30,000 nt of DNA from Chromera velia (Eukaryota > Sar > Chromeraceae), in the NCBI GenBank assembly GCA_018398765.1, contig JAHBMJ010003326.1:79560-109559 (forward strand), read 5' to 3'. The position numbers were made by a program, and so were the translations under genes. Shown here piece by piece: positions 1 through 10,697 of the stretch; the stretch's first letter is position 1, and each line of letters starts with the position of its first letter. The notes beneath the pieces were generated by a model that was not told the origin of the DNA, searched no databases, and worked only from the letters and a program-made list of their open reading frames with translations.

Positions 1-13
1 GGGGGGGGGGGGG
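1..13. repeat. Poly-G homopolymer run
   Basis: Thirteen G residues open the window. It lies downstream of the last visible exon of the cysteine-rich minus-strand gene, probably in its next intron. It could also be a scaffold-edge artefact. Confidence 0.8.
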
Positions 14-144
14 AAGGTCTGACTCTTTTCGTCTTTCTGACACACGCAGGAAAAGAAAGATCACGGGCATCGAAGAGAAAGTAAACTTGATTGAGCAAAA
101 CTTTCCTTAATTGTGCGTGCCTGCCGCTGCAATGCAAGACCTAC

Positions 145-1535
145 CCTTTCTGAGCGGTGCAGCCTGTGCACATCGTGAAAGAAGAGCACTGGGAGGCCGG
201 GCAGTAGTCGTCATTCTCGGGTTTGAAGCAGCTGATACCGTCTTGGCAGTCCTTGCAGAGCCCCACAAAGTTGCTTCCTTCAATGCAGGTCTGGGAGGAG
301 GCGCACCTGCAAAAGGAAAGGAAGACAAACATTTGACAAAACACATGCACGCGTGCACCCATCCAAACACACACAGAGACAGTGAGAGCGAGAGAGAAGG
401 GACAGGAGAGGTGGGGTAGGAAGGAGAGAGAAGCTCTGATACGGGTTCACTTTAGAAAGTGGCAAGTTGGAAAGAGCACAGCTGACGCTGAGGGAAAAGG
501 AACGGCTGGATGAACGCGGCATCGAAGTGATTCCGAGCGAGGAGAGAGCCGCCGAAGAAAAGGCCAGTAGCTCTCGCAGGTGCGTGCGTAAAAGGAACTT
601 CAAAGGGGGAGGGGCGCGTCGAAACAACCGTCACAGAGAAGGAATGGAAAGACAGAAACAGACAAGGGCGTGCTCACTGACCATCCGCAGCCTTTGTTTT
701 GAGCACAAGAAGAGCAAGTGTCGAATTTGGAGCACTGGACAGCCGGACACTTCTCGTTCGGTTCCTTCGACAGGCAGCCCTGCCAGTTGGAGCATTTGGA
801 GCCCTTCCCATTCACGCACATCTCTCCAAAAGTGCTGGTAGGACCGCATGTCCCCGTCTCGGCACACCACCCGCAGCCCTTACCGCTCCTCGCACACTCG
901 TCACACGTGCTCCCACTGCAGGTTCTGCAGGAGTCGTCTCCGAACATCGACATGCCTCTGTCGAAGTTCCAGCACTCATCCTTGGTGTAACCCGTGTCTC
1001 TCTTCGGGCCGAAGGTGTTACCTGCAATGGAGTGGTGAGAGAAGAAAGAATGCGGCTGTCGCTAGTGCTGTCGGGGTAACTCGGTAATGCCTGGGCTCAG
1101 AGAGACGCAGAGGGTCAGTGGGACACGGAAGCGAAGTTAGTAGAATGACGCGAGCCAAGGATGTGAGCAGGACGGCATTTAGAGAGGAACATAGACTACA
1201 ACTAGACAAACGAAAGCAGACGAAAAGGAACACGGACGGTCAGATACGGAAATGTCGTCAGCGGAGGAACGAGAGACGGGAATGCACACAAAGGACGCAC
1301 ACGAGACGTGCATGAGCTCGAGTGCAACAAGTGCAACATCAAAGAAGAAGCTCCATCCTCCCCACGTACCTGGAACGCAAACTCCGGTCTTTCCGTCGCC
1401 ATACCAGCCACAGCCTCCAAAGATGCTCTTGTTCTCCTTCAAGCAGCTGCTGCAGCTGCTGGAACGGCAAGAGTCAGGTTGTCCTGAAACTGACTGTCCA
1501 CAGAGACAGAGAACAAGGAACAACAGAAATCGCAT
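145..1535 (-). CDS. Secreted cysteine-rich protein with PSI-like repeats (5' part, gene continues off left edge)
   Basis: Three exons fit on the minus strand: 1535-1370, 1021-682 and 306-145, with donors GTACGT, GTCAGT and GTAGGT and acceptors ending in TTGCAG. Phases agree at both joins (1, then 2), and the last donor leaves phase 2 toward a further exon outside the window. About 222 residues are visible. The protein starts MRFLLFLVLCLCGQSVSG, a clear signal peptide with likely cleavage before QPD. The mature part has at least four cysteine units of the type C-x2-C...GCGWC...C, for example CSSCAQNKGCGWCASSQTC, which forms only after the 682/306 splice. This resembles PSI (plexin-semaphorin-integrin) or EGF-like extracellular modules, so a secreted or surface role is likely. 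No transmembrane segment is seen in this part. Function beyond that is unknown, and the family name is tentative. Confidence 0.72.
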
Positions 1536-2303
1536 CGTGCCCTTATGCAGGATCAGAGTAAAAGTAGAATCTGAGGGGAAGAAAACTCTTCAAAGCGAAT
1601 GGAATCAGTCGTAGGAATCGTACGGGAAAGTCTCTCCCTTGAAGTCGTCACAAAAGGTTTTCAAAAGTGTCTGGACGATTCTATCCATCAGAATTCGTCA
1701 AAGAGAAAAGCAAAGGTCTTCGATCACCCGCCAGTCAATCCTATCAAGCTGATGACGAACAAGAGTTCAAGCTGACAGAGTGAGTCGTACAAACGTATTC
1801 AAGGTGCATGTCGTTGAACAACTTATCGTCTGCAGTGACTCTGCTGGCCTGGATCTGTCATGATGCTCTTAATTGAGTTTGTGCAACGCGCATGCAGCCA
1901 TGCAGCTATAGCCATCCTATATGTGTTGCAACACGACTGGTGGCCCCGGAAAGCGCGCTCCGTGGCACAGAACTTGCGGATTCGAGCGACCCCGGAAAGC
2001 GAACTTTTTACTAAACTGCATACGCACTGTTGCGCAGCAAAACGGTGTGTTGCTTCACATATATATTCTTCTCTTTTTTGGGAGCTTCCTCCTTCTCATT
2101 CTCACTTATCCATCGTAGACCGTCAGAGCGACTGAAAATAGGAATCATTAACGGTTCTTTGTTACCCCTTTGCGCTTCTTTGGTGGTGTTGCAAAGTGTT
2201 GTTAACCTGTTGCAGCGTGCTGCTTTGAAAGAAAGACTTCACTTTCCGACTGTGTGAATCCGACATTTGACCTTCCGCCTGTCTTGCATCGTTTTGTCCC
2301 TTC
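1536..2303. other. Intergenic region
   Basis: This holds the 5' flank of the minus-strand secreted protein gene, followed by sequence with no convincing coding frame. Short open frames around 1860-2260 have no recognisable motif and no splice support. I see no clear promoter element. Confidence 0.5.
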
Positions 2304-2439
2304 TTGTCACTCATAGGGACCTCTATTTCCTCCCCTGCGACCGTTCCAGCTGACACCCACGGTCTTGAACTGCGTGCGCAAATTTCTGTCCGTCTCAGCG
2401 AACAGCTTGAGGAAAGCAGTAAAACTCCATGCACGCGTG

Positions 2440-3208
2440 TCGAAAAGGGAACAGACAGTGATGTCATCCTTCTCTGCCGTCTTGGGGCTGACGTCAACGG
2501 ACTTGTGGAGGCGCCAGAGGACGACAGACAGTCCACTGGAGAAAGACGGACCCTTACAGAGGCAGCTACTTATCTGGCGGCAAGGAAAGGATCTGCGGAG
2601 GCAGAAGGAGGGCTGGTCTTTCTGGGGGCTCGTGTCGAGCTCATTGACTCCCGTGGGTAGAATCCGTTCATGTCTGGGAAGTGCTGGGTTCATTCAGATC
2701 CTCTTGGCGGTGGGCACTGGAGTCGAGGGAGTCGGGACGAGGAACGAAACCGAACAAAACCCGATACAGACGAAACCACTGCTCTCATGTGCGCATGCTT
2801 CAGTGGACACCTGCAGGTTACCGTAGCCAGAATCCTCTTAGAATCGATGCAAACGTGAATTCTGTGAGTCATGATGGGGCGAGAGCCCTCATGGAGGCAT
2901 CATTGAGCGGCCACCTGGAGGTCGTGAAGTTTCTTCTTGAAAAGAATGCCGACACAAATGTTGCCGCTTCAACCGGGGAGAGAGCTCTAACGTTTGCCTC
3001 CGCCAGAGGGCACACAGAAGTTGTCAGAGTCCTTTTGGACGCGGGTGCAGACGTCCATGCGCGTCAGAAAGGTAACTCAGCGCTAGATTTGGCGTGTAGG
3101 GGGGGGTACACTGAAGTCGCCCGGCTTCTCTTGCAGGCAAACGCTGAGATTGATATGGAAGGAAACGTTGGCAGACTGCCACATAATCACACAATGTCAT
3201 CTAAGTGA
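2440..3208 (+). pseudogene. Ankyrin-repeat protein remnant with broken frames
   Basis: Ankyrin units are readable on the plus strand but not in one frame. The first part (about 2440-2647) contains LGADVNG and ATYLAARKGSAEA. A possible intron (donor GTGGGT near 2648, acceptor CAG at about 2767) leads to ETTALMCACFSGHLQV. After RILLES near 2843 the frame must change to reach DANVNSVSHDGARALMEA. From there three units run cleanly, with cores SGHLEVVKFLLEKNAD, RGHTEVVRVLLDAGAD and GGYTEVARLLLQANAE, to a stop at 3206-3208. Ankyrin repeats mediate protein-protein binding. The shift at about 2840 and an extra two codons before RILLE do not look like an intron, and no proper start codon is visible, so decay is more likely than an intact gene. 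A sequencing indel is the alternative. Confidence 0.6.
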
Positions 3209-3365
3209 TACGCTCAAAGCCCCACTCTCTAAACCAACAACAACAACACCCTTCCCCACCCCAACTTTCCTCTGGACTGCGAGGCCCTCCATGACATAAT
3301 GATAGCCCCACCCCATTCCTCCTTCTCTACGGATCAGTACATGACCGACGAAGCACATCAACACC

Positions 3366-3774
3366 ATGAAGACAGTCACGGAAAGGGCTCACCTCTGGGC
3401 CGAGATGGCCGACATGTTGGAGATCCTAGTCGGAGATCACAGCACCATCTTCGACACATCCGACGGTCAAGGAGGAGGAGACAGACGACGAGATCCTCGC
3501 TGACACAGTGGCACATCTTGCCCCATCTCCAAGAGGCAATGCCGTCAATCAAAATTGAAGAGGACATCAAGAAGGAGGAGGAAGTCAACAAGATCAACAG
3601 CAAGGCTAAGAGCGTCAGCAAAGGGCAGCCGAGGAAGAGGCTCGTGGAGACGGTCGAAGGGAAGAAGCCGAGGAAGCCCCCTACACACCGCACCGTCAAG
3701 ATCCCGGGGAACATGTGCACCGGATATACGAGCCTGGCAGCTTCTCCGTTGAGATCAAGCTCGTGAAAAAGTAA
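3366..3774 (+). pseudogene. Decayed coding remnant using three reading frames
   Basis: Protein-like sequence hops between frames. ATG at 3366 opens MKTVTERAHLWAEMADMLEI up to about 3465. A second frame then gives VKEEETDDEILADTVAHLAP to about 3550. A third frame gives IEEDIKKEEEVNKINSKAKS and a Lys/Arg-rich stretch to about 3705. The second frame then returns with YEPGSFSVEIKLVKK and a TAA stop at 3772-3774. No splice sites explain the switches. The product would be charged, with an acidic then basic middle. I do not recognise the family; it could be part of a retroelement or a host gene fragment. Confidence 0.4.
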
Positions 3775-3779
3775 TTTGC

Positions 3780-4338
3780 GAGGGCATGACAGCAACTCGA
3801 GTTGCTAGTCGAGTTTGCAGACGCGCAGTATTTTTTTTTTAAGTGTTGTGGAATTTTCGAGCTGTGTAGCTGGCTGCTGCTGTACGTGCTGTAATTGAGT
3901 TCGATCATGTTGTATGCATACATGCCGGCATGCACTACCCCCCATGGCATTGCATGCGAGAGCGTCCGCGTTTGAGTTTCACTTATCTTCAATGCTTCAC
4001 CCTTGCACAAAAAAACTCGAGTTTGTTTAAGTTGTTTATGAAGAAAAATTAATGGAACAAAATCATTGAAATTCGTCGTGCGCATCTTCGATCGACTGCA
4101 AAAAAACTTTAAAGGAGGCTGTAAAAAATACAAAGCCATCATTTAAGGCCTAACATTAGACTATCAGTGAGTCTTGTAGTAGTGACTAATAAACGCTAGA
4201 AATCTTCTATCTTTTAATGTTTTATAATCAGAATTCAAAGCTAGATTCAAAGTTTGACTGACAGTTCGAATCGAACGCTAAATCGAACGTGGCATTTAAG
4301 TTCTAATCCTAGAAAAAGACGAATGCCAGTGATTATTA
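3780..4338. other. AT-rich intergenic sequence left of the foldback element
   Basis: Composition becomes AT-rich after about 3820, with A/T homopolymer runs and no coding frame that can be supported. Confidence 0.6.
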
Positions 4339-4810
4339 GTGACCATGTTTAATTTGATTTGATTTGATTTGAGGTAGGGCTTAAGCTCAAATCAAATATC
4401 CAGTCAAAGAGGACCTAGTGTTTAAAGACCTATCAAATACGATCAAATATTTGATCAATATGACTTTCAACCTCAAATATGAAGGTCCCGAAAAAACTTT
4501 TGCAAGTACCAATCCGTCACGCATGCTGATTCAAATGAAAAAACCTAAATCTTGATGGTTTGCTCTCAAAAAAAAAACGTTTTGAGCTGCACTGAAATTA
4601 ACGTTTCACCCCCTTTTACTTCATGCAGAGGTAAACCGATCAGCTGAACGTTTTCCCGAACAGCTGTGTTGACTTTTCTGGTGCTGGAACATCTTTTACG
4701 GCCCCTTTTTTGAGCGTCTGCAAACATTTTACACCCTGTAAAGACATGTCACACAATCCGACAGGGTCGAACGGGAAGAAAGAGGCATTTGTTTTTAGAG
4801 CCGGGTACGC
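4339..4810 (+). repeat. Left inverted-repeat arm
   Basis: It matches 5376-5851 in reverse complement. It begins with GTGACCATG and TTTGA pentamers and ends at CCGGGTACGC. It carries the first half of the gene-like fragment described separately. Confidence 0.85.
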
Positions 4811-4973
4811 GGAAAATTCATGGTCCGTGCAAAAAGGGGCAAATGTGATTCAGTGTCAGGTGAAAATACAAGGAGCCGAGGGGGAAGGAGAAACTATTTG
4901 TGGCTGTGAGTATGCAGCAGCGGCAACCAGTTCTTTTCATGTCAGTGGTATAATCACTAGTGACCATGTTTGA
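4641..4973 (+). pseudogene. Gene-like fragment inside the foldback element
   Basis: An open frame after a stop near 4632 reads through the left arm into the unique centre. It includes VCKHFTPCKDMSHNPTGSNG, AFVFRAGYAENSWSVQKG and a Cys/Ala-rich ETICGCEYAAAATSSFHV. It has no ATG at its start. The part up to RAGYA is mirrored in the right arm; the rest is unique. It looks like a captured host-gene 3' part or a relic of the element's own protein. I do not recognise the family. Confidence 0.4.
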
Positions 4974-5375
4974 TTTGATTATATTTGATTTGATTTGATT
5001 TGAGCTTCAACCTCAAATATTTGATATTTGAGGTAAGATTTGAGGTTAACCTCTTAGGGTTCCTCTCTGAGTCACTAACTTACTAGCTGTCATTCTGATC
5101 ATTTTTCTCATGACAATAGTTATCAGAACATTTCTGATGTGTGTTTCAAAAATTTAAAAAAATATATATAAAATTATAACTTATCACTTCCGTAAAAAGA
5201 ATATGCCTGTGTTGCAGTGTATATACATTAGTCACTGAGACTCACTCTAGTACTAATAGAGATTAAGAATGTAAAATTGATAGATTTGAAATTGCATATA
5301 ACTTTTTGTTAATACGATAAAGTTAGAGCACATACTAAAATTGAGGTGACAATCACTCAGCTTTATATTTTTTTT

Positions 5376-5851
5376 GCGTACCCGGCTCTAAAAACAAATG
5401 CCTCTTTCTTCCCGTTCGACCCTGTCAGATTGTGTGACGTGTCTTTACGGGGTGTAAAATGTTTGCAGATGCTCAAAAAGGGGGCCGTAAAAGATGTTCC
5501 AGTACCAGAAAAGTCAACACAGCTGTTCAGAAAAACGTTCAGCTGATCGGTTTACCTCTGCATGAAGTAAAAGGGGGTGAAACGTCAATTTCAATGCAGC
5601 TCAAAACGTTTTTTTTTTGAGAGCAAACCATCAAGATTTAGGTTTTTTCATTTGAATCAGCATGCGTGACGGATCGGTACTTGCAAAAGTTTTTTCAGGA
5701 CCTTCATATTTGAGGTTAAAAGTCATATTGATCAAATATTGATCGTATTTGATAGGTTTTTAAACACTAGGTCCTCCTTGACTGGATATTTGATTTGAGT
5801 TTAAGCCCTACCTCAAATCAAATCAAATCAAATCAAATCAAACATGGTCAC
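5376..5851 (-). repeat. Right inverted-repeat arm
   Basis: This is the reverse complement of the left arm, with scattered differences (for example GACGTGTC against GACATGTC). It ends with five CAAAT units and CATGGTCAC, followed by the TA target copy. Confidence 0.85.
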
Positions 5852-5853
5852 TA

Positions 5854-6665
5854 GCGCCATCACCATCCATATCCAGAACTAGCTGGATGCTTTTAACGTT
5901 AGGCAGGGAAAAGTTGTACAACATTATTTTTTAGGATGCCACGCTACACTGCCTAAATCAACACTTCAAATCAAATTTAAAGTTTCAATCTCTGGAAAGG
6001 CATGCTTCTTCATCAAAGCTGCTAGCTCCTAGGTAAGGGTCTTCCATCCAACCTACTTCACCTGAGAATAATTAAACATAACTAGAAAGAAAATAAAAAT
6101 TAAATGAATTGATTTCAAGTTTATTAAGCTTTAAAAAAAATCCTCTATCAAATCTTGTACTCCCCCCCTCAGGCTCCCCTCTCGGAGACCTCTCCTTATA
6201 ACCAATGCCTAAAATAATTGGCGGCAACTTGTGTTACAACTATAGTGTTGCAAGCAGTTTTGTTTATTTTAATTGGTTTTCATATAACCTATATAAGTAA
6301 CAAAGAATCTATACCATTAATTGTCATACTCAGTCGCGGTTTCAGACCGGGTTTCTAAGAAATTTTCAGGCTTTTCTAGCCAGGATTAGCCACGTCAACT
6401 TGATATAAAATTTGATATTGGCTGCTTTTGCTAGGATGTTTAATTTAAATAAAATATTAAAAATTCCATAACAATTAAATTTTTTTGACAATCAATTCTA
6501 GCCGGATTCTTTGCGGTTTAGTCTACTACTAGTAGTGAAAGTATTGATAGCAGAATCATGTGCAAACTTTCCGAAAGTGATGCAAAAGTTTAAGTTCAAG
6601 AAGTTCGTAAATCATTCCACTGTTTGAATTTAGAGGTCCATATTCATCTGTCTTCTTTTTTTTTG
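5854..6665. other. AT-rich intergenic sequence right of the foldback element
   Basis: There is no supportable coding frame. It ends at the stop codon and 3' flank of the cyclic-nucleotide-binding gene. Confidence 0.6.
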
Positions 6666-7021
6666 TCACCGTGAAGGTGCCACAATGCTAGGAGCCCTGT
6701 GGCTGACGATTGAAGCCCTGGAGCTGCTGTCATATGAAGCCTTGAAGCGCTCTTTTTGGATCAACTGCAAATAGACATGCGTGTGTGCAGGGGAACGTGA
6801 ACAGAGACGCCAGAAAGGGCAAGAGGACAAATTCTCGTGTTCAAAAAAGAGCGGACAGGCAGACCGACAGGAAGATTGATGCACAGACAAAGAGATGATC
6901 AGGCAGACAGAAGGAAACTCCATGGGGCAGTCAGATGACCAGATAGGCTGACTGACACGACTGCAGATAAGCAGACGGAAAGACAATTGAATAGACTGCG
7001 AGATATCGAGAGAGAGAGAGA

Positions 7022-7064
<43 letters not shown>

Positions 7065-8084
7065 ACATGGCCTCTGAGAACTCTAAATTTGTAGAACTCC
7101 TCATGCTCCCAGGCCCCGTTTGCATCTGCAGATCAATTCAGAGAGAGCACGTCTGACGCATGTATACACGCGCGCGGGAACGAGAAGATGAAAAAAAGGT
7201 GGCAAGGGAAGAGAAGAGAAGAGAGGGGGGAAAGTGCATGTGCCCCGGAGAGAAAGACGTTCGTCAAAGACTGGGCTTTTCTTGACTAGTTTGAGTAAGA
7301 AAAAGAACCCTTTCCCTTAATGCCGTACTTGCCATGAAGAGCCCCCGAAGCTGTATCTTTTTGGCAGACAATGAACGTCCATCAGACCACTTCAGGTCAC
7401 TTCTTTATTGCAGGAGAGGAAGGCCAGCCGACTGACGTACCTCGAAGAGTCATGTGGCTTGGCACCTGCATCGCGGACATCTGCTTGGCAATGGACATGC
7501 GCCGTGCCTCTGCTTGTTCTTTGGGCTCTTTGGCAATCTCACAGGGCAACACGGTGGTCTTCTCCCCAGAAGGCGCCAGCATCAGGGGACAGTACATCTT
7601 GGCGCTGGTGCGAAACCCCCGAGGCCACAAACGCTCTTTGCCCTCGTATGCCTCTGCTCTACGTGCAAATTCTGCAAGAGTACGCGAGTCTGTGACTCTG
7701 AAGCGCGCCAGGTCTTGGAAGAGCAAATTGGGAACGGTGGTGAGAGGCGAAGGGCGCGATTCGCGTAGAGATCTTGTAGTGTGCATTCCCGTCTTGGCGC
7801 CAGTGTGAGTCTTACTTCGCCACCCTTTCGCGTAAATGGCCGACCGCTTTGTGGGAGAGGAGGAAGTTGAGCCTGGGGCTCCGGGGGCAGGAGGAGGCAT
7901 GCGGGGGGAAAGGAGAGGCGCATCTCTCGAGACACACACACCCCGAAGCTTTGCCTCAAGCCGTCCCGCCCGGCCGTCGTCTTCCATTTGTGTGGGGTCT
8001 GAATTTCTGAAAGCTGCAGAGGCGTCGCTCTCAGAAATGTTGGACTGGAAGCAGGTCTGGATCTCCTCCAGCCTGTGTTCAAAG

Positions 8085-8147
<63 letters not shown>

Positions 8148-8846
8148 TGTATCGGAGCACACAGAGAAATTTGGATTACTCACGTTTTGGCTGGATTGAT
8201 TGATCATTCATAGGTGTGCATGCACTTGCAATTCGTAGACAGAGAAAGAGAAGGGAAACACAAGTGAGATTACGAAGTCACGGGACCTCGGTTCTTTTTG
8301 ACGACTCTCAGAATGCATGCAGAAGCTAACGTCCTTTCGTGTAGTTCATTCGTTTGTTCGTTACGTTCTTCATCCCTCCTCCTCTTCCCTCCCTCCTTCC
8401 CTCCCTTCCTCCCTCCCACCCTCCCACCCTTTCCCCCCCTCTCTGTCCATGTTTTCTCCCTTTCTTTCTGTTTGTGTCTCTTTTTCTGTTTGTGTATGCA
8501 GGTGTTCATCCAAGCACTTCTTATTGTGTGTCTCCTCTCCCCCCTTTTTTTCTTCAGATCTTTGCCCGCAGACCCCCCGACCTCATGTGGTGCCTTGGGA
8601 CTGCAAGACGGCAGTCTAATGACTCCGCGGTACTCTTCACGGTGTGTGCAGGGCAGCGTGCTTGTGCCATGGATCTGTAGAGTCTCCCAAGGATGATCTC
8701 GTCAGTGAGAAATTCCTTGTAGTTTTGCCACCTGTGTGCATGCATACATGGAGACGTTTCCCGCGTGTGGGAATTCAGACAAGAATACTTGGACACATCC
8801 TTTGTCTGTCTCTCCCCATATCCTTCAACTTGTGTTAGCGTGTTCG

Positions 8847-8883
<37 letters not shown>

Positions 8884-10659
8884 GTGTGTGTGTGTGTGTG
8901 TGTGCAGGTGCACGTGTTTTTCTTTCCGTGCGAGTCCCCTCTCTGTGTGCATGCATGTTTGATTGCACGGTGTCTGGCGGGGTTCCCCTGCGAAAGAGAG
9001 GCCACTTTTAGATTGCAAGAAGAAAAACAGGCCAGATGCCATTTTCCTCCGCGGGAAAAATCAATCCGAGAACCGTCGAATAAAAGAAAAAGACAGAGCC
9101 GGACAGCACCAGGATGGATGCACCAACCTATCATGTTGTTCGAGTGCCTTCAGCAAGCTTTCGTCTGTCGGAAAGATGGGCATATTCTTGTAGAAGACGA
9201 ACAGAAGATTCTGCAGCATGCATCAACACCAATACGGCTATTCAATGCAAAAGCATGAGCACAATGCGGTCTATACGCCACAGAGCCGCAGAAAATCTCT
9301 GGTTTTTGGTGTCCTCCAAAGAGTGATCGAAGACTAAGATGGACCATTCGCCCGTAGTCAGGTGACTCACCACAGAGATTCTCCTGAGAAATTCCTGTTT
9401 GTTGATCTCCAGGACCTCTGCCGACGTGTCTGCCAACAGAGAAAACGCCGCGGTCTCTCCGTTGAACACCTCTCGCAACCCGTAACACTCGAATGGTCCT
9501 ACATAACCCGCCTGCATGATTCCAATGAGAGAACCGGAAAGTTTCCATATGCAAACCATCTGCGTGCACAATCACCCTACATATGGCAACTGTGCTTTTC
9601 TCTTCAAAGAAGAGAAAGTCTCTTTCCCTTTCCCTCCTCGACCGCGTACTTTCACCTTCACTGAAGGCCAAAATCACCTGCACTTATTTGAAAGGCTTGT
9701 CAGAACGGCACGGAAGCAAAAAGACAAGAAGACAAGAAAGAAGCGCTTAAGAAGACAGAGCAAAGGGAAACAAAGAATTCAGGGAGCAGAACGGGATATA
9801 AAGCAAACAAGTGTGGTCTGATATTAGACAGGCAGACACAGGCAAAGCCACCGACCTGTAACACCATAATGTCTTTTTCTTTCACCTCAGGCGCTCTCCG
9901 GCCTGTGGGCAAATCTACCTCAGTCCCCTGTATTTCTTGACTTTCTAGTTTTTCATTTGCTTCCTCCTCTTTGATCTCGTCATCATCAAAAAGAAATTCA
10001 TCGTGAGTTGGTTTGAACGTCAGCCTGGAACGAGACTTTTTCAAATCCCCCTTTGCAAGCGCACTCTTTCTTCCAGCACTTCCCGCAGCACTCTTCGCGC
10101 TCTTTCCATCGTCATCACCCCCTTGTGTTTTTGACGAAGACGAAGACGACGAAGAGTTTCTTCTCTTCAACAGGTTCATGTCATCTTCTTCTTCCAGAAG
10201 AGAAGGGGGACCGGACCCCTCGCGCCCCTCCCCTCCTGTCTCCTTGGAGGACTCTATCCCCATCTCTCCCTCGGCTTCCTGCTCGTCCTCCATCTTTTTC
10301 ATCAAATTCGCGATTTGGGGGCTGAAGCTCACACCACCTGCCGACTCTCCTAGAGCCCCCCCACTTCCCGTCCTCGAAATGGATGGATGAGCACCCCCCC
10401 CCCCATGGGAGGCCAAACCCGCAGCGATGCTGCCTCCTTGGAGTCGAGAGGAGGCCCCCCCTTGAGGGACGTTCACAGTGCTGCCCCCCGAGGGATCCAC
10501 GGCAGAGGTCATGGCACTGTTGGGCGAAGCGCAAGAGACTGCAGGCAAAAATTGATCGAGAAACGGGCGAAGGAAAAGGAAACCCAAAAGGGCGATCCAT
10601 TGGACTCTTCCTTTTTCGTTCTCCCTAGCTACCTTCGCGCGTTCCTACCAGCCCTCTCT

Positions 10660-10697
<38 letters not shown>

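Larger units (their letters stand above)
4339..5851. mobile_element. Foldback (long inverted-repeat) transposable element with TA target duplication
   Basis: The left arm (4339-4810, starting GTGACCATGTTT) is repeated in reverse complement as the right arm (5376-5851, ending AAACATGGTCAC). Arms are about 472 and 476 bp, nearly identical apart from scattered substitutions and small indels, around a centre of about 565 bp. TA stands immediately outside both ends (4337-4338 and 5852-5853), compatible with a Tc1/mariner-type or other TA-targeting insertion. Subterminal TTTGA pentamers repeat several times in each arm. No transposase is present, so this is a non-autonomous, MITE-like or foldback element. 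A third copy of the terminus sits inside, at 4960, also preceded by TA. Confidence 0.85.

Noticed and set aside
7397-7440. Stop at 7397 as the end of the cyclic-nucleotide-binding gene
   Set aside because: A strong GTACGT donor at 7440 with two further phase-matched exons (7067-7125 and 6666-6764) ending in a stop is a better model.
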